Positions 44,226 to 54,261 of a DNA stretch of 64,000 nt are shown piece by piece (the stretch's first letter is position 1; each line of letters opens with the position of its first letter). The stretch spans positions 62,001 to 126,000 of the forward strand of contig JAZBOS010000128.1 in the NCBI GenBank assembly GCA_036351255.1, written 5' to 3'. Made by a program: the position numbers and the translations under genes. This DNA comes from Bacteroides sp. GTDB lineage: Bacteria > Bacteroidota > Bacteroidia > Bacteroidales > UBA7960. The notes under the pieces are model-generated. The model saw only the letters and a list, made by a program, of their open reading frames with translations. It was not told the origin of the DNA and did not search any database.

Positions 44226-45656
44226 TTATAGCTCCCCTCTGCGTCGTACCAGCTCATCTTTTATTTCACGGGCTTTTTCTTCTGTCAGGTCATAATTCCA
44301 CATGACCAGGATAGCCAGGCCGGCCGTCAAGGCAGGTATGATGATATCTGCAAGTCTCAGGCGGGTGATTGTTTCGGTGGTTTGAAGTGCAGCATTCTGA
44401 TCAAAGCCAACCAGTTTAAGCACAAGTCCGCCCAATACGAGCGCCAAGCCCTGCCCGAGTTTCACCATCCACCAGTAAATGGCCCCGAAGGTGCCTTCTT
44501 TACGGGGCATGCCATTGTTCAGTTCATCCAGGTCGCATACATCGGCTGTCATGCTCATCATCAGGGTAAACAAGCCACCAATACCAAATACCATTAATGG
44601 CAGCGGCATGAACATTAGCCATGGAATTTCCGGATTGAAGCCGTACCATTTCAATGCGTATCCTACCATTGAGATGGCCGTGGAGGCAATAAAGGCATTT
44701 CTTTTGCCCCATTTGTTGGCCATCTTGGTAATAATCGGAATAACCAGAAATGCGGTAGCCAGCGCACTAACGGTAGAGAACCATGCGGGCCAGGTGCCGG
44801 CAAGGCCATAATCACCTTTGAACATGTAGAAAACAATGATGAAGTAACTAAAGGATGCAACCATTTGGAAGCCATTGAAAACCAGAAAGGTGGCAGCGCA
44901 AAGTCTCACGAATGTAATGTTCTTGAAAATAAGCACCATATTATGTATGAGGCTCTTAAAGTTTTTGGCAATATTCTTTATGGTGAGGTCGTCTCTGTTG
45001 CTTAGGTTTGCCTGGTCAATTTCTTTACAAAACAAAGCCGGCATCAGACCCAAAATCATGCATATCCCTCCAACTATAATGGAAAGCCGACGAACACCAA
45101 TGGCTTGCGAATCAAATAAGTTTGGATTAGCAATAAGCACCCAGAACCAGGGAACGATCATCCAGGCAATTTGCCCGATGGTTTGCGAGAAACCCATCAG
45201 CCGGGTTCGCTCGTTGTAATCGAATGTCATTTCGTATCCCAGCCCTATTAGGGGGGTCGAGAACATGGTATTTCCAATCAGGTAAACCATAGAAAGGATG
45301 AGAAAATACCAGAAATTGTACATCTGCGAATTATCCGGGTTGAGTTGCCATAACACGGCAAAAAGCACTCCGCTCAGAATGGCCCCAAAAAAAATGTAAG
45401 GTTTTCGGCGCCCAAACCTCGATTTGGTGTTGTCCGAGATATAGCCCATGATAGGGTCAGTAATGGCATCGAAAAATCTCGGTAAGCCACCTAGAAGGCC
45501 TGCAAGAAATGGATCCATGCCAAAGGCCGTAAGTAGAAAGAACATGAAAATACCTAATGATCCAGGCAAAAGGTTATTGACCAGGTGGCCTGCTCCAAAA
45601 GCTGCTTTTTGCCCTAAAGGGACCCTGTCTTTTAATGGGGTAACGTGGGTTGACAT
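44226..45656 (-). CDS. GPH-family (MFS_2) sugar:cation symporter
   Basis: 476 aa, about 12 transmembrane helices. GPH-family marks: GAGHLVNNLLPGSLGIFMFF near the N-terminus, FDAITDPIMGYISDNTKSRFGRRKPYIFFGA (conserved loop 2-3 motif, shown in family form), and GYEMTFDYNERTRLMGFSQ. GPH carriers import glycosides or oligosaccharides with H+ or Na+. Given its neighbours the substrate is probably a beta-gluco-oligosaccharide released in the periplasm. It lies between GH30 and GH17 genes. A second GPH gene (48531-49883) is in the same operon. Confidence 0.88.
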   Translation of the reverse strand: MSTHVTPLKDRVPLGQKAAFGAGHLVNNLLPGSLGIFMFFLLTAFGMDPFLAGLLGGLPRFFDAITDPIMGYISDNTKSRFGRRKPYIFFGAILSGVLFAVLWQLNPDNSQMYNFWYFLILSMVYLIGNTMFSTPLIGLGYEMTFDYNERTRLMGFSQTIGQIAWMIVPWFWVLIANPNLFDSQAIGVRRLSIIVGGICMILGLMPALFCKEIDQANLSNRDDLTIKNIAKNFKSLIHNMVLIFKNITFVRLCAATFLVFNGFQMVASFSYFIIVFYMFKGDYGLAGTWPAWFSTVSALATAFLVIPIITKMANKWGKRNAFIASTAISMVGYALKWYGFNPEIPWLMFMPLPLMVFGIGGLFTLMMSMTADVCDLDELNNGMPRKEGTFGAIYWWMVKLGQGLALVLGGLVLKLVGFDQNAALQTTETITRLRLADIIIPALTAGLAILVMWNYDLTEEKAREIKDELVRRRGEL

Positions 45657-45677
45657 GGTGGTGATTTTAGTTTATGG

Positions 45678-47195
45678 TTATATTGCGGCAATGATTTTTT
45701 CCTGACCTGTGATTAAAACTGTCTGAATAGCCTTTCCGTTTATGGAGAATTCAAAGGCATTTCCACCTAAAGAAAGGCGGATTCCACTGGCTTCTTCAGT
45801 AGGATTGAAAATGACTACGGCAATACTGCCATCAAGGTTCTGAGCTGCTGTAATCTGCAGGTTCTCATCAGGACTTGTAAAGCCAATTCTAATGGCGCCG
45901 GGCCTTATAAACCTGCTGAAATGAGCCAGGGTATAATATAAGGGGGTGAAGTACACTTCGTCCATATCAGGGTCAACAATAACAGGGGCAATACACCAGT
46001 TTTTCGCCCAATTGGGGCCGCCCTGCCTGTCGAGCACCATGTTCCAGTCAACCCATCCATCTACCCAGTTGTTAAGGCAGCCAATAATATCACGGGCATA
46101 CCTGAACACAGGAACATATTTTGGATGCAAGTACTTATGTTCTTCTGGAGCCCAGTCATAACCCCAGTCTGTGGCTTCCTTCGACCAGTACCATTGATCA
46201 TTTTCCCATTCGGGTACTTCCGCATCTATGCATGCTTCCGTATTAATCAGATGCTTGCCAGGTGCTTTATGATAAGTATACTGCAAGGCATCAGGAAAAA
46301 AATCAAAAGTGCTGGCATACCAGTGTACAGCAGTACCGTCGAAGAATTTTTTTGCTTCTTCATCATCAAACATGGCATCTGCCCATTTTTTTAACTCTTC
46401 GTCGCGGTTCTGGTCAAAACCCAGAATTTTAACCTGGTGTCCGTCATCCCTCAATCTTGGACCCAGGTGATTCTTAACGAATTCGTTTTGTTCCTCCGGC
46501 GTAAAATGCATGCTTTCCCAGTTGCTGTCGTTGCCAAGGGGTTCATTTTCTACTGTTAATGCCCAAATGTCAATTCCTTGTTCACCATAAGCCTCAATGT
46601 ATTTTGAAAAGAACAAAGCCCAGGTATCATAATATTCAGGCAAGAGCTTTCCGCCGCGCCAGTCGTTGTTGTCCTTCATCCATGGGGGAGCAGTCCAGGG
46701 CGAGGAAATGATTTTGAACCCATCTTTTGAAATGGCCATGGCATTTTTTATCATGGGAATGATGTCGTCCATGTCCTCGTCAACTGAAAAATGCTCCAAC
46801 TCCTTATCGCCTTCCACTGGGGCATAAGAATAGTTGCCCAGTGAAAAGTCGCTGGAGTTTATATGGGTGCGGGTCAAAGAATACCTTGCGCCTGTCTCAC
46901 CGAAATAGGCTTCCAGGATTTTATCCCTGTTCTCTTGGCTCAACTGATTGAGCAGGTAAGCAGAAGCTTCGGTAAAGGAGCCGCCAAACCCAGTAATAGT
47001 CTGAAACTTTTCTTCCGGTAAAATGGAAATCTCCAAAGTTTTCTCAACGGAAGGGAATTTTGTTAATTTGGTAAGTTGGTGGCCACTTTCCGATGTTTCA
47101 AAAACCTCAAAATTTAATGGTTCCGGTTTCATACAACTATTCATCAAAAGAAGAATAATGGAAATTGTGAATAAGAATTTGGTCAATGCTTTCAT
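45678..47195 (-). CDS. GH30-family glucanase lipoprotein (beta-1,6- or beta-1,3-glucan active)
   Basis: 505 aa from ATG 47195. Lipobox LLMNSC with Cys 21, so it is lipid-anchored, likely at the cell surface or periplasm. GH30 (clan GH-A) features: ITGFGGSFTEASAYLL at the N-terminus, SLTRTHINSSDFSLGNYSYA, SPWTAPPWMKDN, acid/base Glu 218 in LTVENEPLGN, nucleophile Glu 320 in LINTEACID, and a C-terminal beta-sandwich formed with the N-terminus (IAVVIFNPTEEASGI). Subfamily GH30_1 or GH30_3 would give glucosidase or endo-beta-1,6-glucanase activity. In a laminarin-type locus cutting of beta-1,6 branches is the likely role. It starts 7 bp behind the GH17 lipoprotein gene. Confidence 0.88.
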   Translation of the reverse strand: MKALTKFLFTISIILLLMNSCMKPEPLNFEVFETSESGHQLTKLTKFPSVEKTLEISILPEEKFQTITGFGGSFTEASAYLLNQLSQENRDKILEAYFGETGARYSLTRTHINSSDFSLGNYSYAPVEGDKELEHFSVDEDMDDIIPMIKNAMAISKDGFKIISSPWTAPPWMKDNNDWRGGKLLPEYYDTWALFFSKYIEAYGEQGIDIWALTVENEPLGNDSNWESMHFTPEEQNEFVKNHLGPRLRDDGHQVKILGFDQNRDEELKKWADAMFDDEEAKKFFDGTAVHWYASTFDFFPDALQYTYHKAPGKHLINTEACIDAEVPEWENDQWYWSKEATDWGYDWAPEEHKYLHPKYVPVFRYARDIIGCLNNWVDGWVDWNMVLDRQGGPNWAKNWCIAPVIVDPDMDEVYFTPLYYTLAHFSRFIRPGAIRIGFTSPDENLQITAAQNLDGSIAVVIFNPTEEASGIRLSLGGNAFEFSINGKAIQTVLITGQEKIIAAI

Positions 47196-47202
47196 ACGGT
47201 TT

Positions 47203-48507
47203 TTATTTTCGTGCCTGAATTTCATTGTCGGTGGGCGGAACTTTTACATCGCTCATCAGCGCGTCTTTGTCGCCATTGTAGGTTTTAGTAATGGGCATTC
47301 CATCGCGTGTTAAACCATCGAAAGTGCCTGCATCCACCAAATCCCAGATGGCAAATTTGGCTTGCGATTTCAGGTTTATGAGCCCGAAATGGTTTTCAGA
47401 TCCAAGCGGATTCTCAGCATCTTTCCATTGTTCATCAAATCCAATAAAATAAAAGCAAGTAATGCCGGCATCATTGGTCCATTCGCGTGTATTCCAGTAA
47501 TAGAGGGCAGATTTGTATTCATCGGTTGCTCTTGATCCTTCATCTCCATAGTGCTCATTTGATTGTGTGGACCAGCCGGTTTCGCCGATATGCACCGGTT
47601 TGTCTATCCCCAAGCTCTGCATGTAGTCCACCACACTTTCGTACTGGTTTTTTGAATAGTCGCGGGCCCTGAGCATGGCAGCATGAATCTTCTCCAGGTC
47701 CGACAAATGCTCTTCCTCTTCAGGGACGCCCCAGAAATCGGGATTGTAGTGGGTATCATGCATGGGGTAGGTGTGCATGGAAATAAAGTCCACGGCTTTG
47801 ATGAGCTCATTCAGATCGTCATTGTGATACTCACTTCCGCCGCCGCCCCAGGACGCAAAATTGTCGGAACTTGTGATCCACAAGGTTTCAGGCAATTCAC
47901 CTGCTTTTTTCAGATCCTGCAAATAATTTACCCATTTCAGAATGATGGCCGGCTCCACATAATACTCCCAGGCCCAGTGTACCATGGCTTCGTTGCCCAC
48001 GGCAATTATTTTTACGATGTCGGGATATTGCTGCGCTAGTTTCACGGCCCGGGCAACTTCCGCCGCGTTTTCCTGGCTTTCTTCGTTCCTTATCCGGTCG
48101 GGCAGGTCAGTAAAGGCGTTTTTACAGTCGATCCAGATTCCCATCATCAAATACATTTCAAAATCCGGATCTTCCTGCTTCAATTCGGTTATTGCTTGCA
48201 AAAGGTTGGCTGTTTCATCGTAATACACATTGTAGGTCCTGAGCACTTTTATTCCCATGGCCGACAGAATTCTCATGTCTTCTTTCAACTCAGAAATTGT
48301 TGGTTGAATATCCCTTGATTTCTCCCGATAACCCCCATAAGAAATGGCCTGATAATCAGAATTACCTAATATTTCGGCGGCAGTTTTACTGGTTTGCTGT
48401 GGGCTTTGAGCGCATGAGGTCACTAACGCCAGGGTAACCAAGGAAATCAGGATTGAAAAGAACCTCTTCAAAGCAGCTGGGATTGTATTCGAATTAAATT
48501 GTTTCAT
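47203..48507 (-). CDS. GH17-family beta-1,3-glucanase lipoprotein
   Basis: 434 aa with signal sequence and lipobox LVTSC (Cys 32). GH17 sites: acid/base Glu 173 in IAVGNEAMVHW and nucleophile Glu 309 in IGETGWSTQSN. ISYGGYREKSRDIQPT matches the N-terminal strand seen also in the two signal-less GH17 proteins of this operon, but this copy is longer (insertion around 205-285) and exported. It would cut beta-1,3-glucan chains or act as a transglycosylase outside the inner membrane. Operon neighbours are a GPH symporter upstream (23 bp) and GH30 downstream. Confidence 0.87.
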   Translation of the reverse strand: MKQFNSNTIPAALKRFFSILISLVTLALVTSCAQSPQQTSKTAAEILGNSDYQAISYGGYREKSRDIQPTISELKEDMRILSAMGIKVLRTYNVYYDETANLLQAITELKQEDPDFEMYLMMGIWIDCKNAFTDLPDRIRNEESQENAAEVARAVKLAQQYPDIVKIIAVGNEAMVHWAWEYYVEPAIILKWVNYLQDLKKAGELPETLWITSSDNFASWGGGGSEYHNDDLNELIKAVDFISMHTYPMHDTHYNPDFWGVPEEEEHLSDLEKIHAAMLRARDYSKNQYESVVDYMQSLGIDKPVHIGETGWSTQSNEHYGDEGSRATDEYKSALYYWNTREWTNDAGITCFYFIGFDEQWKDAENPLGSENHFGLINLKSQAKFAIWDLVDAGTFDGLTRDGMPITKTYNGDKDALMSDVKVPPTDNEIQARK

Positions 48508-48530
48508 AATAACTGTGAAATAATAATTTA

Positions 48531-49883
48531 TTATTGTCTCTCCCTTCTTTGCTCCAATTCATCCTGCATTACCAGACAGGTTTTATGATCAATGGCATAG
48601 AAATACAGGAGAATGGCACACGACATATAAAGGATGCCTGGGAAAACAGATATCATCAATTTTATTCCGGTAATTGTGGTGGTTGTTTGTTCAATATTAG
48701 GGATAAATCTGAACAATGCAAGTAGCCAACCAGCAAGTGCCCCACCTATGCCCCAGCCAGCTTTTTGGGCAAAAGTGGCTGCCGAAAATACCAGCCCTGT
48801 TGCCCGCCTGCCAAACTTCCATTCAGAGTAATCTGCAGCATCGGCGAGCATGGTCCAAAGTAACGGAACAGCAGGTGCATAGGTGAACTTTGCCAGGATG
48901 TTTAGTGTGTAAATAGTATAGACGTTATCATTTCCCGGAACATAAAGGGAAATGAAGAATGTCCCTGATATTAGAGAACTTGCGATATAAACGTTTCGTT
49001 TTCCAAATCGCTTGGCAAGTGGTTTGGATAGGGGTATGCCCAAAATCAAGGCAACAGAACCAATCACATTGAACAATTGAACGCTTTCTTCATTGCCAAT
49101 GTAGTATTTGAAGTAATAGGCAATGGATAGATTTTGCATGGCGAACATCACAAAAGAGAGGATACCAACAAAAAACAGAATAACCCAGGGCTTATTTCTA
49201 AAGAGGTTCTTGATATCTTCCTTTAGGTTTTTTTGCTGGGTTGGAGGAGGGCTAATCCTTTCCTTTGTGGTTTTGAAGGTGATCATAAACAGAATTAAAC
49301 TAATCACCGCAAAAAGGATCAGGGTATATTGGTACCCTTGGGCTGTATTTCCTCTACCGAAATAGTTTGCCAGGTATAGCGCAGTGCCGGTTACGATAAG
49401 TTGCCCTGCAAAGGCAAAAATAAAGCGATATGAGTTCAATCCTGCCCTTTCGTATGAATCAGAGGTCATAACCGCTCCCAATGAAGAATAAGGCAGGTTG
49501 ATGGCAGTAAAAACGGTCATCAGCAAGAAATAGGTTACCCCGGCATACACTACTTTACCACTGGGACCGAAATCAGGAGTTGTAAAAGTCAGCACAGCCA
49601 GTATACTATAGGGCAATGCCATCCATAACAAGTAGGGGCGGAATTTACCCCAGCGCGTATTGGTCCTGTCGGCAATTACGCCCATCAGCGGATCACTAAC
49701 CATATCCCAGATGCGGGCAATCAGCATGATGGTGCCAGCTGCGGCAGCAGATATTCCAAAAGTATCGGTATAGAAAATCAAAATCCAGAAGCCCACCATA
49801 TCCCATACGAAGTGGGAGGCAGTATCGCCCAAGCCATAACCTATCTTTTCCTTTACTGATAGCTTCGTAATGGTTTTGCTCAT
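48531..49883 (-). CDS. GPH-family sugar:cation symporter
   Basis: 450 aa, about 12 transmembrane helices. GYGLGDTASHFVWDMVGFWI, the helix 1 region, and IWDMVSDPLMGVIADRTNTRWGKFRPYL (in family form) identify the GPH family; TKTTKERISPPPTQQKN-like cytosolic loop follows helix 6. It probably imports gluco-oligosaccharides for the phosphorylase encoded 2 bp upstream in the transcript, a tight pairing that suggests a joint uptake-and-phosphorolysis unit. Confidence 0.88.
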   Translation of the reverse strand: MSKTITKLSVKEKIGYGLGDTASHFVWDMVGFWILIFYTDTFGISAAAAGTIMLIARIWDMVSDPLMGVIADRTNTRWGKFRPYLLWMALPYSILAVLTFTTPDFGPSGKVVYAGVTYFLLMTVFTAINLPYSSLGAVMTSDSYERAGLNSYRFIFAFAGQLIVTGTALYLANYFGRGNTAQGYQYTLILFAVISLILFMITFKTTKERISPPPTQQKNLKEDIKNLFRNKPWVILFFVGILSFVMFAMQNLSIAYYFKYYIGNEESVQLFNVIGSVALILGIPLSKPLAKRFGKRNVYIASSLISGTFFISLYVPGNDNVYTIYTLNILAKFTYAPAVPLLWTMLADAADYSEWKFGRRATGLVFSAATFAQKAGWGIGGALAGWLLALFRFIPNIEQTTTTITGIKLMISVFPGILYMSCAILLYFYAIDHKTCLVMQDELEQRRERQ

Positions 49884-49885
49884 GG

Positions 49886-52800
49886 TTATTTATTTACTGA
49901 AACTTCAACCCGCTCAACCTTTCCGCTGCGGCCGAAAATATGGCTGCTTATTTTATGGTTTAAAGCCTTTCCATTAATGTTCTCATTGGTTCCATCGGCG
50001 TAAAAAACATTGATGCTTTCAGTGATTGAAATAGAGTAAACTACTGGTACCTGGCAAATGGTAAACCCAAGCTGATCTCTTTTTAGTTTCAGATTTTTTA
50101 ATTCTCCCTTAATGGTGTAGTATTCAAATGCTTGTGCTTCAGTCAGAAACTCTTCCTTCCGGAGCAGGCAGGGGTCGAAATAAAGCTTTCCTTCCTTCAC
50201 AAACACGCCTAGTTCTCCCAAGCGTGCCAGGAAATCTTCTTTCACCTGACCGGTCATACCGGGTTGCTGAGCGCCCCTGTGCTTGGGGGTGTGCGAATAT
50301 GGGTCGGTGGGGAAGGCGCCATAAAGTTTGGGCGATTTGTGTACGCCAATACCCGCTTCGATCTCATAGTAATGATCAAGCAATTTGCCAACGATAACCG
50401 GATCAGCCCCTTCTTCCATGGCCTTCAGGCAGCATTCCTGCACAGCCAGCAGCAGTTTCGAAACCATATGCCAGTAAATGGAGCCCAGCCCCTCATAAGA
50501 GTAGAAAGTGCCTGAGCGGCCCGTAAAAGCTTTATGGTTGAACACCTTCTCAAAAATATCCAGCACAAGCTTCTTCTCTTTCGCTGCCAATTCCTTGTAT
50601 TCGCTGGCGGCCAGCGCATTTAAGGCATTTTCAAGATCCCTGGCGTTCTTGAAATTGCCGTTGAAGTGGATTCCTCCCAGAACATCTTGTTCCACGATTT
50701 CCCTTCGTCCGACAAAAAGCATCCTTCGTATTAATTCTGATGATTGTGCATCAGGTTCAGGTATGATGTTTTTTTGTAAAAACCCCGGTAATTCTTTTTC
50801 GGGATATAAAATATAGCTGTACTGGTCTTTTCTGAAAAGGGCACTGCCTTTAATGGCGTCGAGCACATCCAAAGCCTGTTCAGCGGTCAAGTAACCCGAG
50901 CTTAAAACCGCCACCTGCCCTTCGAGCATTTCGCTCAAGTGCGAAGAAGAAACTTCGGTTTCCTTTAAAGTCAAAAGATTGTAGGCGTGGTAAAGCTTGT
51001 CAGGCCTTTGGTTGGCCCGGATTGAATGCTCAATATAATCGAGGCACACCTGCGTGAAAGTCTTTAGTCCTGAGATGGAAGAAGTTCTTTTTTTACCCCA
51101 AAAGCCGTTCTGGTAAATTTGCTGACGATAGTCTGATGCCGCCTTTCCAATGCGATCCACAATAGCTTTTCTGTCTTTATCGTTCATGGATTTTGACAGC
51201 AAGGGGCTGAACTCCTGTAAGGTTTCTCTCACACTGTGGTAGAATTCAATCAGTTCACCCGATAACTTTATGCTTTCCAGCTCTGAACGATCAACGATTT
51301 GCTGGAAAAACTTCATGAAACGGTGCAGATAGTATAGCGTAACCATTGAAACGCCGTTTCCAACGAGCGCATTATTGGCATCATTCCATTCGGGCCGCTG
51401 GGTGTTCATCCAAATACCGGCTTCAGGTATTAGGTTCGACATTTTTGCCAGCACCGTGGCCAGAATTTTTTCAATGAAGTTGACCCGGTAAATCTTTTTG
51501 TCATTGGCAGTGAGCAGGGCACCGTCCGCTCCAAGCAAATCGCGCTGTTTTCTAATAGCCAAGTCCCAATTATGATCAAATTCGATAGTGTCCTTGGGGT
51601 TTATCAGGATTTGATCGTAGGGCTTGATAAGATAGGGCACAGCGGCATACACAAACCAATCCTTGTCGAACAAGGACTGCAAATGACCGGGCTGGTGTTT
51701 TTCAATGATCTCAAAAAACTTCTGCAGGTAAATGATCTGGTGGTCACCCCAATAACCGATATACGACCAGGGATTGTCGGGCTCAATGGTTTCCCAGTCG
51801 AAGCCGTCTTTGGTTACCCTGTATGGATTATAACCATCGAAAGTGGAAGCGTTGAGGAACTTGAAAATCATCCCTTCAATAAATTCGGGATAGGAGTGGG
51901 CCAATGCTTCCCAGTTTTGAAACAAATCGCGCCAGTTGCCTTCATAATCAAGGATCTTGGACCCATCGGTTTCGTTTTGTACGTTGATGGTAAAATAGTT
52001 CCAGGGGCGGCTGGGATCTCCGTGCCTGCGGCTGAACTTTAAGGGCAGATACTCGATGGAAAGCCGCATTAAATCGGCGTCTCCGGTTTGTTGAAGAAGC
52101 TCTTTAAGCTCTAGCTGGCTGAAAACTTTCTTCAATTTTCCAATGAAGTCCTGGTGTTTGCCCACAACTTTATTATTGGCCTTTAAAAGATATTGGACAA
52201 AATCTTCCTTCTCAATCTGGTAGTTATTGTCGAAGGTTCCCCCGCGCATGATATTGAACAGGGTGTTGGAAAAATGGCGGGTATCGTTCAGTTTATCGGC
52301 GGTGCAGTGCAGGCCATCCGCGCCTGCAACCAACTGAATCAGGCTATTGGTTCCTGATTCAATATCCGCCCGGACTTGCTTGTGGAGATCGGGGTTGTCC
52401 TTAATTTCTTTGCCAAGGCTGATAATCTGCGAATGGGTTTGATTGACATTGGCAATGATCTCCCACTTTTTCGAAGCTTTAGGTGGCATCGAAATAGTAC
52501 AGGAAACAAAATAAGCGCCTTTCTCACCCTTCACATCCGTTTCTCCAAAGATCTCCTGCTTCTTCCTGAAGTTGTTCAGCTGCAAGGAAGAGAGCAGGTA
52601 TTTGGGTCTCTCCAGCCCCAATGACCAGGCGATGTTGGCTTTGAGTGCTTCGCTGGGTTCGGCCTTGTCAACGATTATTGCGCTGAGGGCAAAAATGCCA
52701 ATTCCAGCTGAGGGTTCCAGTTCACTCCTTTTGTAGGCATCTACCAGATTGCTGGTCGATCGTTGCAGATCGCTGGGCACCCCAAATGGCATGATATTCT

Positions 52801-53335
52801 GAATTCCGTCAAGGAGCGTAATCTGGTAATCAGTATCCGACAGGTTGTTTAAAGAAACTTTTCTTACAAACCCAAATACCTTGGATGAGTTCCACTGGTA
52901 TCTGAAAACCAGATTCAGGTCATGGTTGATCTCTTCAAAAATAATCTTATTGCCATGAACGCTTTTGTACAAATTTCGGCTAATGACATACTTGCCTGTA
53001 AACCTTTCAGAAAAAGGTTCCCAAATATGGGTGCCGCCATTGAAATGAATTTGAAAAATGGATTTGCTTCCCGTAATATCGGCCGATTCGGTTATTTTGT
53101 CGTCGGTGTAGTAAGGAAACAAAGCATATTCGGGGTTCTTGCGACCGGCAGAAAGACCGCCATTGCTCGAAACAAACATCCAGTGATTAGAGTCACTTAC
53201 GATGCTCATAAAGAAGGGACGCATTGCGTCGTGATTGATAATTTTGAAATAGCTTTCATTTTCATGAGCTACGATCTCCATTTCAACCTTTTTTCCTGTA
53301 GTGTTTTTTGTTTCGCCTGAATATGCTTTGTTCAT
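49886..53335 (-). CDS. Clan GH-Q glycoside phosphorylase (GH94/GH149/GH161-like), candidate beta-1,3-glucan phosphorylase
   Basis: 1149 aa, no signal peptide, so cytosolic. The layout is that of clan GH-Q inverting phosphorylases: an N-terminal beta-sandwich (about 30-330; FVSSNGGLSAGRKNPEYALFPYY in part, GGTHIWEPFSERFTGKY), a linker, an (alpha/alpha)6 barrel (about 400-1000; HGDPSRPWNYFTI, YEGNWRDLFQNWEALAHSYP, WSYIGYWGDHQIIYLQKFFE, TQRPEWNDANNALVGNG) and a C-terminal beta part. The size is larger than most GH94 cellobiose phosphorylases (about 800) and fits GH149 or GH161, whose known members are beta-1,3-glucan phosphorylases. The neighbouring GH16, GH17 and GH30 genes support this. It would yield glucose 1-phosphate and save ATP. 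The family cannot be fixed by eye. Confidence 0.78.
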   Translation of the reverse strand: MNKAYSGETKNTTGKKVEMEIVAHENESYFKIINHDAMRPFFMSIVSDSNHWMFVSSNGGLSAGRKNPEYALFPYYTDDKITESADITGSKSIFQIHFNGGTHIWEPFSERFTGKYVISRNLYKSVHGNKIIFEEINHDLNLVFRYQWNSSKVFGFVRKVSLNNLSDTDYQITLLDGIQNIMPFGVPSDLQRSTSNLVDAYKRSELEPSAGIGIFALSAIIVDKAEPSEALKANIAWSLGLERPKYLLSSLQLNNFRKKQEIFGETDVKGEKGAYFVSCTISMPPKASKKWEIIANVNQTHSQIISLGKEIKDNPDLHKQVRADIESGTNSLIQLVAGADGLHCTADKLNDTRHFSNTLFNIMRGGTFDNNYQIEKEDFVQYLLKANNKVVGKHQDFIGKLKKVFSQLELKELLQQTGDADLMRLSIEYLPLKFSRRHGDPSRPWNYFTINVQNETDGSKILDYEGNWRDLFQNWEALAHSYPEFIEGMIFKFLNASTFDGYNPYRVTKDGFDWETIEPDNPWSYIGYWGDHQIIYLQKFFEIIEKHQPGHLQSLFDKDWFVYAAVPYLIKPYDQILINPKDTIEFDHNWDLAIRKQRDLLGADGALLTANDKKIYRVNFIEKILATVLAKMSNLIPEAGIWMNTQRPEWNDANNALVGNGVSMVTLYYLHRFMKFFQQIVDRSELESIKLSGELIEFYHSVRETLQEFSPLLSKSMNDKDRKAIVDRIGKAASDYRQQIYQNGFWGKKRTSSISGLKTFTQVCLDYIEHSIRANQRPDKLYHAYNLLTLKETEVSSSHLSEMLEGQVAVLSSGYLTAEQALDVLDAIKGSALFRKDQYSYILYPEKELPGFLQKNIIPEPDAQSSELIRRMLFVGRREIVEQDVLGGIHFNGNFKNARDLENALNALAASEYKELAAKEKKLVLDIFEKVFNHKAFTGRSGTFYSYEGLGSIYWHMVSKLLLAVQECCLKAMEEGADPVIVGKLLDHYYEIEAGIGVHKSPKLYGAFPTDPYSHTPKHRGAQQPGMTGQVKEDFLARLGELGVFVKEGKLYFDPCLLRKEEFLTEAQAFEYYTIKGELKNLKLKRDQLGFTICQVPVVYSISITESINVFYADGTNENINGKALNHKISSHIFGRSGKVERVEVSVNK

Positions 53336-53387
53336 GGGGATTAATTCAGAGAATTAAACTTGGTGTTAACCCTCAAGGTTAATGTGT

Positions 53388-54221
53388 TTAGTCCACTTCC
53401 TGATAAACCTTCACGTAGTCGATTACCATTTTTTGCGGAAATGGGGTTTGGGGAGTTGGGAAACCGACGTAATTCCCGCCTACTGCTACATTCAATAGGA
53501 TGAAAAACGGATGGTCGTAAACCCACTCACCGGGGACATCGTTGCGTTCGATCCGTTGGTACAAGTAATCATCTACAAAAAAGTCAATTTTGTCCTCATC
53601 CCACTCAATGGCAAATAGGTGGAAATCGGTGTCGAACCGGCCACTGATCAAGCCAAAGCTTTTGGTGATGGGGTTTCCGCCTGAATATCCGGGCCCGTGA
53701 ATTGTGCCATGAATAATATGGGGCTCTTGTCCTCTTAGCTCCATAATATCAATTTCGCCGCACTGGGGCCAACCTACAGCCTCAATATCAGACCCCAGCA
53801 GCCAGAATGCGGGCCATAAGCCGGGCCCGTAAGGTGTCTTAATCCGGGCTTCAAAACGGCCATAGGCTTGTGAAAAAAGCCCTTGCGTTTTTATTCTTGC
53901 CGAAGTAAAACTACCTCCTGAACGTATTGCTGTAAGCACCAGGTTTCCCTGCCCATCAAGCGATACGTTTGCCGGGTTATTGGTATAAACCTGCAGTTCC
54001 TCATTGCCCCAGCCACCCAGTCCGGTGCCGAGGTCGTAGGTCCAATTTGAGGCATCAGGCAACTGCCCGGCATCACCGTCAAATTCATCGCTCCAAACCA
54101 ATTGCCAGTTGCGCTGTTCCAATTTCTGAACATCGTCACGCTCACAACTCCAAAAGGCAACCAACAATAACACCAGTATGGAGATTATTCGGATTTGTTT
54201 ATATTCAAATTTTGCTTTCAT
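53388..54221 (-). CDS. GH16-family endo-beta-glucanase (laminarinase) lipoprotein
   Basis: 277 aa. Lipobox AFWSC (Cys 26) indicates a lipid-anchored exported enzyme. Single GH16 beta-jelly-roll: LVWSDEFDGDAGQLPDASNW at the start, GWGNEELQVYT, catalytic EIDIMELRG with Glu 156, Asp 158 and Glu 161 (the insertion-type E-x-D-x-x-E of laminarinases and lichenases), FHLFAIEWDEDKIDFFVD and NVAVGGNYVGFP. It should cut internal beta-1,3 (or 1,3-1,4) bonds. It is the key evidence that this locus targets laminarin-like glucan. Operon position between the binding lipoprotein and the phosphorylase. Confidence 0.93.
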   Translation of the reverse strand: MKAKFEYKQIRIISILVLLLVAFWSCERDDVQKLEQRNWQLVWSDEFDGDAGQLPDASNWTYDLGTGLGGWGNEELQVYTNNPANVSLDGQGNLVLTAIRSGGSFTSARIKTQGLFSQAYGRFEARIKTPYGPGLWPAFWLLGSDIEAVGWPQCGEIDIMELRGQEPHIIHGTIHGPGYSGGNPITKSFGLISGRFDTDFHLFAIEWDEDKIDFFVDDYLYQRIERNDVPGEWVYDHPFFILLNVAVGGNYVGFPTPQTPFPQKMVIDYVKVYQEVD

Positions 54222-54261
54222 CAGTTCTGTATTTTATGTTTACAGGTAAGACCTGTCATGA

